DNA of 64,000 nt, from contig NADL03000451.1 of the NCBI GenBank assembly GCA_002205965.3, positions 2,232,001-2,296,000 on the forward strand, given 5' to 3'. Made by a program: the position numbers and the translations under genes. The notes under the pieces are model-generated. The model made no database searches, was not told the origin of the DNA, and worked only from the letters and a program-made list of their open reading frames with translations. Position 1 is the first letter of the stretch. Every line of letters starts with the position of its first letter. This document shows positions 47,004 through 57,900 of this stretch, one piece after another. The stretch comes from Kappaphycus alvarezii. Taxonomy: Eukaryota > Rhodophyta > Florideophyceae > Gigartinales > Solieriaceae.

Positions 47004-48668
47004 ATGAAGCGCCCTCGTAGCCAAATGGCGGCCCCGCCTAATCTTGTGCCCATTGGCTTCTTCGACAACCTCCCTTCCGACGCCCTTCTAACTATTATCC
47101 ATCGCCTCTCTATCGAATCCGCTCCCAATCCATCCCGTTGCCCTCTTTTGACCCTGTCTCGCGTCTCTTTGCACGCCCGCAGTTTAATTGCTTCTACGAT
47201 CGGCACACGACTGGCATTTTCTGTTCATGGAAATTCGGACTGGTTTCATCATTGGCTCGCCTTATCGGCTCCCTTCTTGGAAAAGTTGTCTCTGCATGAC
47301 AGGTCCTATCGTACGGCAGGAGAAATCCGCCACACATATTCGAAATGGCCTAGTCGCCCTTCAACGAAGTTAAATGCCTGCCGTGCACTAACGACGATTT
47401 ATGACGCATGCCCACCTCTAGTGGATCTGGACATATCAGGATTGGCTCCATTCCGGCGGGCAGCCGCACACGTGCTGGAACGGCTTTTGATTCGGGTTAG
47501 GATGTCCCTGAGGGTTTTTCGGGTAGACTTGAGGTATGTCAGGGTGGCAAGTGCAGTGGCCAGGGCCAGGTTGAACGGTTTGAGGAAGTTGACGGTTGTG
47601 AACGTGGATGCGCGATGCGAGGGTGAAGTAATGGTAGTGCTTCGATCGCTAAAGAGGGAAGGGAAGAAAGAGTGCGGTTTGCGAGAGTTGATTTTGGATG
47701 CTTGTGATAGGATTCCAGAGTTCTTCCTGGAGTTCCAGAATGAGATGAGGGGACTGCTAGTAGAGCTTGAAGCATTCAGCATGGATTATGACGACGACTT
47801 GCAGGATGCAATGGGCATCTCAGATGTGGAGATGAACAAAATCCGCGCCGCAGTGAGCTTGGGCAATTTGAAAAGGATTTGCTTCTCGGGGTCCGGACTT
47901 CTCATCACCAGGGAGGTGGTAGAAGGAATTTTAGAACAGTGCACAAACCTAACCGATCTTAGGCTGATGGATTGTGATGTGGACCCGAGCGAGCGGTCAA
48001 ATGGAAATGGGCTAGGAAAAAGTTGTGACAACGCGCTGATCAGCGTGGGGACTCTGCTGACAAGGTACTATCCACGATGGTTAACGTTCAAATTGGAGCA
48101 GTTAGAGTTGTTGGGAATGCACTGCAAAAAGTTAACACATTTGAGAGTATTTACAGCACCACGGTGTGAACAAGCACTGATTAACCTCGGGGAGGCACTG
48201 CGCGGGTCGCTCGTCGATTTGGAGGTGTATCCCAAAATGCATGAGAAGAAGAGGGAAGTGGCTGGAGCGGTTGTGCAAATGGTGCAACGATTGGAAAAGG
48301 TGGAGAGATTGTGCCTTGTGACATTGGAAATATCAACGATGCAATTGAAGGAAATTTTGAGACATTGCGGAAGTGGTCTTAAGGCATTCTCGTTTTCACC
48401 TCCATGTTTCCATGGAAAGACTGCAGATGAAACGGGTGCTTGCGTAGCTGAGGTTATCTCGTTTGCAGCGGGACACAACACAAATTTGCAACGTTTAGAA
48501 TGCATCTTCCGGGATGATAGGGTGCCTGTGATCAGTAGCAGCGATGTTGCCAGGAGAGTGAAACTAGCAGTCAGTCTGCTTGAATCTAGAGCCAGACAAC
48601 TAGAATCGGGCAGTATCGTCGCAGTTGCCAAGGAGATGGTTGCTAAAGTCGATGGATTGCAAATTTAA
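47004..48668 (+). CDS. F-box/leucine-rich-repeat-type protein
   Basis: An open frame of 554 codons without introns, ATG at 47004 and TAA at 48666-48668. Residues about 16-60 (GFFDNLPSDALLTIIHRLSI, then a leucine-rich helix) resemble an F-box, the motif that binds SKP1 in SCF ubiquitin ligases. Residues about 80-500 contain repeated leucine patterns such as LGNLKRICFSG, CTNLTDLRLMDCDVD and CKKLTHLRVF, as in the leucine-rich repeats that select substrates. The likely role is substrate recognition for ubiquitination in cytoplasm or nucleus. The F-box match is by pattern only and the target is unknown. A second ATG at residue 8 (47034) is possible. This is the only apparently intact host gene in the window, and it is bordered on both sides by TACTGTA palindromes. 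Confidence 0.8.
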   Translation: MKRPRSQMAAPPNLVPIGFFDNLPSDALLTIIHRLSIESAPNPSRCPLLTLSRVSLHARSLIASTIGTRLAFSVHGNSDWFHHWLALSAPFLEKLSLHDRSYRTAGEIRHTYSKWPSRPSTKLNACRALTTIYDACPPLVDLDISGLAPFRRAAAHVLERLLIRVRMSLRVFRVDLRYVRVASAVARARLNGLRKLTVVNVDARCEGEVMVVLRSLKREGKKECGLRELILDACDRIPEFFLEFQNEMRGLLVELEAFSMDYDDDLQDAMGISDVEMNKIRAAVSLGNLKRICFSGSGLLITREVVEGILEQCTNLTDLRLMDCDVDPSERSNGNGLGKSCDNALISVGTLLTRYYPRWLTFKLEQLELLGMHCKKLTHLRVFTAPRCEQALINLGEALRGSLVDLEVYPKMHEKKREVAGAVVQMVQRLEKVERLCLVTLEISTMQLKEILRHCGSGLKAFSFSPPCFHGKTADETGACVAEVISFAAGHNTNLQRLECIFRDDRVPVISSSDVARRVKLAVSLLESRARQLESGSIVAVAKEMVAKVDGLQI

Positions 48669-48689
48669 CGCTGGGACATAAGTTTTGGG

Positions 48690-48910
48690 TAGGGTACAGA
48701 AGTGTAGTACTGTACATTACTGTAATCTTTTGATTCTCCTAGCGGAGGTACTGTACTGTATTACGAACGGTCCAGTACATTGAACTGCAGTACTGTACTG
48801 TATCCTACAGAGCTGTACTTCCATACCGTACAGACACAGTTCGAACTTGAGATGTTACACAGTACAGTTCTGTAATACTGTACTGTACACAATGCACAGT
48901 GCCCGATACT
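48690..48910. repeat. TACTGTA palindromes after the F-box gene
   Basis: At least six copies of TACTGTA or TACAGTA words lie within 220 bases of the stop codon, several overlapping as AGTACTGTACTGTA. They may form hairpins in the transcript and mark its 3' end, or may simply be the local repeat. Confidence 0.6.
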
Positions 48911-48999
48911 GTAAAGCGTCTACCTTCACGCCGGTAATGCAGACTACAATAAACCAGCACTAAAAAGAATTTCAGAGGACATTAGAGAGATTGCGCAAC

Positions 49000-49230
49000 G
49001 AAAAAACTGTAAAGAAAATGCGAAGAAACTCCAATTGAATTACAGTAGAAAAAATTGTTTCAGAATTCTGCAATTTAGCGTGAGCTACATTGCAGAATTG
49101 TGACCTTTTGGTGAAGTGAAAACTGCAATTATTCCGTAATACGTGTAAAACGCTTCCCTACATTTGGCCCGCATGTTACACATGGTTCGTATATGAACCT
49201 GCATCCATCACATCGCACCCAATCCTCCTT
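49000..49230 (+). repeat. End region of Harbinger C
   Basis: This is the partner of 13257-13530 (inverted). It lies directly upstream of the accessory gene and probably contains the element end, starting near AGAGAGATTGCGCAACGAAA. Confidence 0.7.
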
Positions 49231-49290
49231 CCTCCAACTACCGCCCCTATCCCTAACCTTATCCATATCCCTATCACCGCCTTTCTCGCC

Positions 49291-50153
49291 ATGAGCAACC
49301 TTCAGAATCTTGTGATTGTAGCTATGTCAGAGAAGAATGAACAGAACCCCTCTTCCTCCAGCTCGCAGCCTTCAGAAGACTCTCCCTGCAGCGTTCCGTC
49401 AACTCAACCGCTTGATGTTATCAGCGAAGCGACAGAAAACGCGCCCATCGGACGAAGACCGAAGTTCTCTCCAGAAGACGACCTTATTATTTCAGGCGAA
49501 ATCGAGGCGGCGCAAGCGCATATTGCGCCGAATGGAGTTACCAAGGAGCGTGTAAGTATAGCTGCAAAGCGAGCAAACTCAACGCAGAAGCTTTTTTGCA
49601 TGGTCACATGGAAAGCTAAGCAGGAAAGGTACACGCGAATTCAGCTAAGATTCGGCGTGCGCGATGCAGTTGATAGGAAAATGAGCGGGATCTGAGGGGA
49701 GATTGGAGAGCTCGAGGAGCTTTTGAGTTCAATTAAAGAGCAGCGCGATGATTTTGTGGACGCTAAAAGCGCTCAAAGTAAGGCGGTGGGGAAGATAGGC
49801 GCTGAGAAAGAGCAGATTGGGGCTTCAGTTTGCAAGAAATTGATGAAACGAAAGGCGAGCGAAGCGCGAAGCGGGAACAGAGGTGAATAATCGGATAGAA
49901 TGATAAAGAATGCAAAGAAAAAAGAAAGTGAGTTGGCGAAAACCTCGTTTCAAGGCGACATGGAATTAAGGAATCAGATGATGAAAGAATGTCTCTCGAA
50001 TGGGAAACATTGGAATTAAGCCTTGCGCGTCTAGAACAAGAAAAGAAGTAGGAATCAACTGATCTACTTGAGTGTGAGAAGGAAAGAGACAGCAAGAATC
50101 GCCTTCAGATGGATAAATTCAAGTTCATGATGGAGCTTTTTAAGTCTAAATGA
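49291..50153 (+). pseudogene. Harbinger C accessory protein (Myb/SANT-like)
   Basis: A C-rich leader (49200-49290) precedes ATGs at 49291 and 49324. The serine/proline-rich N-terminus is followed by the trihelix RRPKFSPEDDLIISGEIEAA with QAHIAPNGVTKERVSIAAKR, then a TGA at 49693-49695. The same frame goes on as GEIGELEELLSSIKEQRDDF, matching the GEVGEIDDFLLMM block of copy B, to about 49888. After a frame change the C-terminal coiled coil appears, ending DKFKFMMELFKSK at about 50150. Length and order match copy B. Its partner is the transposase at 50415-51269 on the other strand, tail to tail. Confidence 0.7.
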
Positions 50154-50414
50154 ACATATTGTTTGATTGTTTTCTTTTATTGCATTGTTATTGTTAGCTC
50201 GCTCGCTGGCTACGACGAAAGTTCGTGGGCGCCGCCCCCGCACTCCGGACGCTCGTTTCTCGCGACCTCCGCTACGGACTTTACCCTCGCTTCCTCGCGC
50301 TCCCATTGAATTACTAAACCGTATACAATGACTTATTTACTTAGAGTTCAGAAATTACTCGAGAGTGGTTAGTGTACATTTGAAGTACTGAGAGGTTTCA
50401 TTTGGATAGAAAAA
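50154..50414. other. Spacer between the convergent genes of Harbinger C
   Basis: A GC-rich island at about 50195-50305 sits between AT-rich sequences, and copy B has a GC-rich run in the same place. No gene. Confidence 0.4.
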
Positions 50415-51269
50415 GTTTCAAATATTACAAATCAACATTCCGCAGTAGTAATAAGCAGCCAATGGAGACTCCTCGATACTAAGCTTCATTTTAATCTCTA
50501 CTATGGTCCAATACAACTTGAAATCCTTAAACATCCATTCCACAGTGACGCGACTGTTAAACATTACCTTATTGAAATTCTTTTTGGCACTATTTAGAGA
50601 TGAACCTTGAAAAGGGATCTCCATATAGGACCTCCAGTTATAAACAATGTCCCCGTAGATACATTACTGCTTCTCGGTAGTATTCAGAATTTTTTCCAAT
50701 TGCTCGTCTACTCTAGATCTCATGTACAGCGTCCAATCGTGTCTTCTACGCTCGATTGGTCCAAATACGTGCGCAAAAATTCCATCTGGAGTATAAATAG
50801 CTTGAAAATTTAAAGCATGCTTTTTTTGTGACCGTTATATACGGCGCGCTGCAGAAAATTTTTACCAGGCAATTCCAATAAAAGTTACATGAATGAAACC
50901 AATAAGGTTTGGTAACGCTTGAGATTTCTCATCAACAGCAGATAAAAATGATTCCACCTTACTTTGAACTTATGACACCTTCATCTCTTCAGTCAAGGAA
51001 TACAGTCTCTTCTCGAGGAACCCTTCTAACGTTTCCCCAAAAATCTCACTCAGCTGATTACTATATTTTCCAAAGAACTGTTATATCTCTTTCCATCTTT
51101 GCGGAGTACTCATACGTTTAAGTAAAATACATTTACTTAACAACGGATTTGATGCGTATCTGTTTCGTAAAGTACTCGTCTTCTCTTCCGGCCATTCAAT
51201 TTCCCGTACGAGTTTTGTGACGTCATTTTTCTTGAAACGGAAATGAAATATACACTCAGCGTCAGACAT
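50415..51269 (-). pseudogene. PIF/Harbinger transposase, copy C
   Basis: Reading leftward: MSDAECIFHFRFKKNDVTKL and EWPEE (51269-51170), LLKRMSTPQRWKEI then a stop at about 51081, FGKYSNQLSEIFGETLEGFL, a further stop near 50965, then FIHVTFIGI where the first catalytic Asp is His. After frame changes around an A7 run near 50825 the frame resumes: HALNFQAIYTPDGIFAHVFG, RRHDWTLY, CIYGD with the second Asp, and VTVEWMFKDFKLYW with the Glu, ending MLICNI at 50418. Nearly the whole protein (about 285 codons) can be followed with about five stops or frame changes. It is closest to copies A and B. Confidence 0.85.
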
Positions 51270-52721
51270 TCCAAAGCATTTTGTCGCGAAATTTGTTTCT
51301 GCGATGCTGATTGCTCTCTTGAGGTGAACTTAGTCCTGTCTCGCTCTCCAATAGTTGCTCATTGGTTGAAGTATGAGTTGAGAATTATCGTGACGGCGGT
51401 AGATGAGGAGGAGTACTAAGTTTCGCCACTTTCGGGCACGCTTGAGACTTATGGCCTTCGTTTGATCCCGTTTGTAGTGCAATGCGCGGAGCGCAGTTCT
51501 TCTCGTCTAGGAATGGAACTCCTTCAGACAATGAGAGAAACAACACACACACACCAAGATCCACAGGGTGTTCGCTATCCCTCTTTCTCTTTAAGCACCC
51601 TGCAATGCAGTAGCACAGCTCGCCGGTGGTGAAGAGAAGTGGAGCTGGAAAAACGGGGGTGATTACTTGGATGGCTGGACGGTATACTTGTCCTCCGGGT
51701 TGTAAGGCCGGGCCGTGGTCCGCGGAATGCTAGAACCTTGATTAGGATCGATTCCAAAGAACCGTAGACACCAGGGGTGTAATAATGGACAAAGAAGATG
51801 TAGTAGTGGGTCAGCAGTGCTAATATCTCCTTTGGAGATAAGGATGTTGTCACCAACGACAACCTTGAAGTTCCTATTTGTATATAGACGCCGGAGTCCG
51901 GGGCGCCAAGTGTGAGTATATATCACAAACAAACAACAAAAGGGGTAGTATAACATTGGATAGAGAGGGGGGAAATAAAAGGGGGACCCGGGCGAATAAA
52001 CGTGGCCATAGCCAAAGTTGCCGTTGGTAAGGTTTCTGCAAAGGCGGAAGTTGGGAGTCAAGTTCAGAGCCAACACCGGGGTGGCTGTTTACTCTGGGGC
52101 CCTAGTGGCCAGATAGGTATAAATACTATTAAGGTAGGTTAGGTTTATCTACGACTGGGGGATGAGTGAAGTTAGGGGCAGCCAAGCTAGGGAGATCCAA
52201 GTCAGAGATAAGTAAATTCGACACTTGCCCCAATAGTTACCTTTCACCTGCGAAAATATCAGGTCCAATTTGGGGGCCGAGTGGTCCAGATGGCAAGCAC
52301 TCAACCCCCTCGGGTAGGTATACAGTACCAAAAATAATAGTGGGCGACAAAAGAAAATTGCCCTTACTGTACTGTACAGTACAGTGCCCGCTGGTTAGCT
52401 GTGAATCAGATCAAAAAAAAGATCACCAAAATCAGCCCTGCCGATGGCAGTACACTGTGAGTGCCCATTGACCTACAACCATGACTGTCCTCTCAATAGC
52501 AAACTGTATCCTTTGCATTACAGTATGCTTTCCAGGTCATGCTTCTTACGGAGTACTTGCCAACCGTTTGGATTCACTATGACTCAAGCTGTTACTGTTT
52601 GACTTAATTTACTCAGTTCACTATCCGTTAACAGATACTTAAGAGGGTTCTCAGTGCCGCAACCCAGTGAGTAATTAGTCACCGAAGTCACTTTTAATTA
52701 CGTTTAATTCACTCATCGTGT
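51270..52721. other. No gene seen
   Basis: The right end of Harbinger C should lie in the first 300 bases. 51540-52330 is richer in GC than its surroundings and contains two overlapping minus-strand frames without motifs. A solo LTR is possible but I could not find ends. A short CA run lies at 51543-51554, and a CTGTACTGTACAGTAC palindrome at 52368-52385. Confidence 0.35.
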
Positions 52722-53532
52722 TCATTCGAAAGTTTGTTTGTCAGGACTGTAAAACTTTAGAGGGCAGATAATAGCGGCGCGACGAAAGGGCGTAAACAGT
52801 TGGCATCTCACATTGCAGACAGGGCTAATTTGCGCTAGGTCCGTTTGTTCCGGAAAGCTTTGGCTGCCCTTGCTGTCCAATCTGCACCATAACAAATGAA
52901 CGCGAACTTGTTGCTCTGATCCATCTGGCAAAACCAATATTTTACTTCCGTCGTTGTTAATACTGTTAACCTCATTAACAAAGGGCTTAAAAACAATTCC
53001 GGATCTGAGGGCTTGCTCTTGTCACCAAAAAATCCCAGAATCAGTACGTTTCGCATGAGAAAGCGGGCATTCGGTGGCAAATTCAGAATGAGGAAAGCTA
53101 TAGGCCAAAAGTCAAAGCTGTAATTACCAAACACATAAAACATATCTTTAGATAACGTAAGAAATATACCATATGCGCAAGCTCTTGCTCCACTATTCTC
53201 CTCGACCAATTCTTTGAAAAGTGAACCATCAAAGAAGTCCTTAAACACGTCTCGATTCGTTTCACTGTTGACGTAGAAAGTGTGCAGATAATCAAACAAC
53301 ATTGAAGCTCCATCGACATCCTTAGCCCATGCTTGCAACCGCTCCAAAACATATATGTACTCAAATATGCCATATTTCCGTGTGGTCCCCAAACTTGAGC
53401 AAGTTGCACATTCCGGATTGAATGATGACAGAGGGTGCTCAGCGTCAACCCCACATTCGATGAAAAGCTCATGTGCTCTGCAGCAGACATACTAAGTTGT
53501 TGCAAGGCCGGAAAATTTGCAAACGTCGGCAA
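52722..53532 (-). pseudogene. TNP2-like transposase fragment (CACTA/KDZ/Plavaka type)
   Basis: A 185-codon frame (53392-52835) reads FEYIYVLERLQAWAKD, then VFKDFFDGSLFKEL with the acidic DG motif, TLSKDMFYVFGNYSFDFWPI, LILNLPPNARFLMRNVLILG, FLSPLLMRLTVL and a final ADWTARAAKAF. This is the order and wording of TNP2-type DDE transposases of the CACTA superfamily and its KDZ/Plavaka relatives. A preceding frame adds ECGVDAEHPLSSF and CATCSS before it, the cysteine pair expected at that place. Only the central part of a normally much longer protein is present. Minus-strand pieces up to about 54894 may be its N-terminal remains. Confidence 0.6.
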
Positions 53533-54900
53533 AAAAAGTAAACTTCCTTCTCATTTCGGCAAACACCAGTTGTACAAAACGTAGGTTTCCTCTTTCTTAC
53601 ACGTCCAATTCTTGTGCTCATTCCTTGTATCCTTGATACCATCCACATTTCTTCAAAAAAGCTGCCGTTAGAAATAATTTCAGAACAGAACAGCCCCAAT
53701 CTCCACCTTGAAGCTCCCACCAATATTTCCACATGCCCTTCCATTTGTTATGTCCAAAACCAAAATCGACGAAATATTTGCAACATCATCCTCCTCTGCT
53801 CGTAATACACAAAAAAATGCAAACATACTTAGCTAATCTATATTACCTGCTGGTTTAACTCACCAAAAACATTATACACCAGTCATTACGGGGAAACCCA
53901 TCTCCTTCAGTAATACATTACAAATTAGTATCAGCTTAGTCCCTTTCTCGCAGCCTAGAGCTATGTCTCATTTTTTTCTTTGATTGCTGCGTGAACCAGC
54001 TTCCCCTAAATACTGCCACTCCTCACATCTCCTTCATATCGCAAGCCAAATTCATTTAGAACCTCCCCAAACATTTGTCCTCCAAACCAATGAGGATCCA
54101 TCTGGTCCAACAACACAATCTACCACACCCCAAACGTGTAAAATATACCATGACACCAATGCAGGCATTCAACCTACCTACTAACACACATGGTGACGGC
54201 ATCAACGCTTCCAAAATCCCGTACAATCAACAAAGGTCCGAAATTTCTCCTGCTGATAGAACAGGTAGTCTTAGCTATTGAGCTATATATGCAGCATATA
54301 TATATCAACACCAGCTAGACACTGGCTGAAGCCGTGCAGTTCGCAATGACCGAAAGTGCGATGCACATCCTCAAGAAAATGGAGAGAATTGCGGTCATTC
54401 GCAAGAGGTACTAAAAACGAAATGCTTTGTAGAATTAATGATTCGTTGCTCTCAGTCTCTAGAAGCCTGATTAGGTGCTGCACCCATTAGTAGCCTGCCG
54501 TGAACGAACTCAGCAGTGCTGAGTCAACACCGATGTACCTATGTCAACTTTGGGCTGGGTTGCAGTGAATAGAGACAGGAGTCTGTTTGGAAGTCGGCAG
54601 TAGTTTCCAAGTTGCTCCTATAATGCGCCAAAATACCATCCACTGTCACGGTGCATTGGCGACCTTCAAAAAACAACCAAAATATATCCTCAATTCCTCC
54701 ATGGCATCTAATTCACCCCCGATTACCGGGAAAAAGTCCACTAGGGCAACTAGCTCGATATTAGCTTCCCCACATAGGCCCAAATTCAACATCGTTGCCT
54801 TCAAAAGGTATAAATGGTGACTTAAGACTAGGTTTTTTGGCGATTTACTGCTTCTTAAAGTACTTAATCGAAGCAAATCTAGTACCAGAGCCATATAACA
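53533..54900 (-). other. Possible upstream remains of the TNP2-like element
   Basis: Minus-strand frames at 54894-54646 (82 codons, ending KVANAP) and 54483-54283 (66 codons, with FLEDVHRTFGHCELHGFSQC) have protein-like composition and the right orientation. I do not recognise them. They could be N-terminal pieces of the transposase or a second gene of that element. Confidence 0.25.
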
Positions 54901-57900
54901 TTATCGTAAGACATCTAGAGGAGCTAAGCTACGAATTGAGTCCAAAAACATTCGCATGAAGCTTACATAAATCAAGATATAAGGTGCATATCTCCCAAAA
55001 GACTTGATCTTAGCAGCTTGAACACCTTCCCTTGGAGAAATTTTAGAAAGTAACACCTCAATTGTTAAAGTGCAATAAATTGCCGTTTTGAAAACAAAAA
55101 GGATTGATTTCAGAAAAATCAAGAAACCAACCTCTCTAGAGCAAAAAATATGATAGCACACGACAAAAAATAAAAATCCGTAAAGCAATCAGCTTCGTGA
55201 ACTGAAGCCGAATATAATGGCCCATCTTTAACAATATTAGGTAATTTACATAAGTATTAGCTCTGAGTGAGGTAACAGGCAAGCTCTGAAAATTGGAAAA
55301 ACCGTGTTTCTGATAAAAATACAAATTTGAATCACCCTCGAGGAACTTTTGAGGTCGGAGGAGAAATGCGCAGTAGGAACGATGCAGGATGAAATTCAGA
55401 AATCATAATAACAGTTGACAATCCGAGACAATATTCCGACCGAAATTACACGGTAGCTGCCTGAATCCAAAAAAATCATAGGCAAGAGAAAGAAAAGATA
55501 ATTAAATTTTCTGTAACGCTAAAACTGTACAGCGCTCATTACCATTGAAGGTCAACATGGGTTAAAATAGTTAAAAAGAACTGAATTACCAACGATGTCT
55601 GGATATGATTCAGATTTAATACTTATTAAAATCATTTGCCAAAAAAATTCTCAGTAGTAAATCGAACTGTAGACCAATGTTTAAATTGAACCCTGGATCA
55701 TGCTGTTTGGCGGAGAAATCACCGAAAAGTTCTTCGGCGCAGATTCGTGACCCTCAAATAAATATATATATGAAATGACTCGATGAAGGAAAATAAAGGT
55801 ATGTTCAAGGCATTTCAAGCCAGAGAGGAATAAAATAATACCCATCGAAGTTTTATTCAATCTCAGCAGGTCGTACTAGACTATTTCCTCTATATTTATT
55901 CGTTAAAATTACGTAGTATTTGATTCTTCTTGAAAATGATTCAGTTAAGATATAAAAGGTTGCTCAATTACATGAATTTATAGTTTATTTCTCCTCTCCT
56001 GCGGAGGCGTCTATTCAAATTAAAAGCATATTATTGCATATTATTCGAGGTTATTTAACCTTACTGAGACCGGGATCACGCAAGAAAGGAGAATTACAAG
56101 GAAGTCAAATCAGAAGTAGTAAATGCAGCTAGATGGAGAACTGCCACACTTCATACTGAATACACATGTTTACTTTACATTATTTTAAGTAAAGATGTAG
56201 ACATCTTTACTTATTGCAGATTTCAGGAAAGTTCTCCGTAGTTTAATTTTACAAAACGAACAAGAACGAGAGCCTTTGATATATTCACTGTTTTTATTCA
56301 AAGCCCGTCAGTGACGATGCTTTTGAAGGGTGGCTAGTTTATTTGCGAAAATTCATACAAAGTTTTGGTATGCTAGATCAATTAAAATAGATCATGAATT
56401 TCGTATCCAAAATATTCAAATATGTCCGCAGATTCTGTTTAAAATATTTCTTGTAAATGAACTGATATCATACCCTTAATTCGAAAACGTCTAAACTTTC
56501 CAAGATATTAAAGTATTGAAAATTGGTCTGCCTACTGACACTAAGAATCGCATGCAAAGTATAAGTCTACCCACATTTGCGTTACTAATTTTGATTATAT
56601 CTTACATTTACATACAATACGATTGTTTATAACATAGAATACGTAGGCATTCTAATGTAGCGTTAATAGTTGATACAGGAGGCAGCATAGTGAAAATGTA
56701 TTTTATTGCATCGAGATTGCACAAGTCTTCGTGTCATCTATATGTAAAAGCTGTAGCATTCCGACGCGGCTGGTTTGTAAATAAAATTGATAAAATAAGA
56801 GTATTTTCGCGCGCAGTGCTTCGGTAGAGATGATTAGGGGTAAATTGATCTAGTATCTTTTATATCACTGTCCCAAAAATTTTGTTTGCCCTACTGAATT
56901 TAAACTATAGAGAAACATAAACACTTTATCAAAGCACAAAATAGCTAACAGCAACAGGGATAACTAAATAAGTACGCATTACAGCAATCAGGGATAACTT
57001 ATGCAGCTGACTTGCTCCAGTAGTTGGGATTGATTTGAACCTTTGTGTTGCACTTTTGCTCGAGACAGAACTGGTAATGGCAGGGCTAAAAATGCTTGGT
57101 TTCTCGAATCTCCGGATGCTGCTGTACAGCGGCTATGAGCGCAGGGCGCTTCTTCCGGGGATGGTACCCCAATGGGGTGTATTGTGCAAGCTTCTGTTTG
57201 GTGTCAACCTTACTTGTCTTGAGTGGACGTACGCTGCCAGCAATGGCCGGCCTGGAGAGGCACACGAAGGGGAGAGGATGTTCCAGCGAAAAGGCGGGTG
57301 AGTTGCCAGGACCGAGGATAATTGACCGGGAGTAATGGAATGGTGGAATTGGATGAGGTGATCGGCGTGTCTCCCCAGACGCTAAAATCCTTGTCTGGTT
57401 CCATTCGTTCCATCATGCGTACGCTTGGGTGAACTCTTTGGATTTGGTGTGTTTGCGTCGCAAGAGTTGTAAGGAGAGTAGCGCGGTCTTACGCCCATGA
57501 CCATATGCGCGTTGATCCTCTGACTAGAACCAAATCAATTTTTTTTCCACCGGTTGCTGAGTCTGCGTGACACTTGAATCATAAAAATATCCATAATAAA
57601 ACAAAACAATCATAACATAAATCAAGAACAAATGACGGCTTGTGATTGGGCCATGAGGGATTAATGGAGGGCGGGAGGCAGAAGAACAAGCGACAACTTG
57701 AGGGACCAGAAGTTGGGGCTAAGGTTTCCAAGTTGTCGGTTATATAGACATGTTCGACGGGTTCTGATCGCACATCAAGTCCTTGAGCAGCGGTAAGCTG
57801 CCAACGTGGCCGTGTCTCGAGTGGCTTAAAGCGCAGTGGATGCAAATGCGCCCGAGATGCAGACGTAACAGCGTGACTTGCTTCCAGTTGTGGATCAAAG

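Noticed and set aside
47399-48631. Long minus-strand reading frames opposite the F-box gene (for example 48068-48631).
   Set aside because: They are antisense shadows of the open gene and have no motifs.
44064-48890. A CRISPR-like repeat array made of TACTGTA words.
   Set aside because: The words are irregularly spaced palindromes without constant repeats or unique spacers of even size, and the DNA is eukaryotic.
51540-52330. A solo LTR in the GC-richer stretch.
   Set aside because: I could not find TG...CA ends, a target duplication or a second copy.
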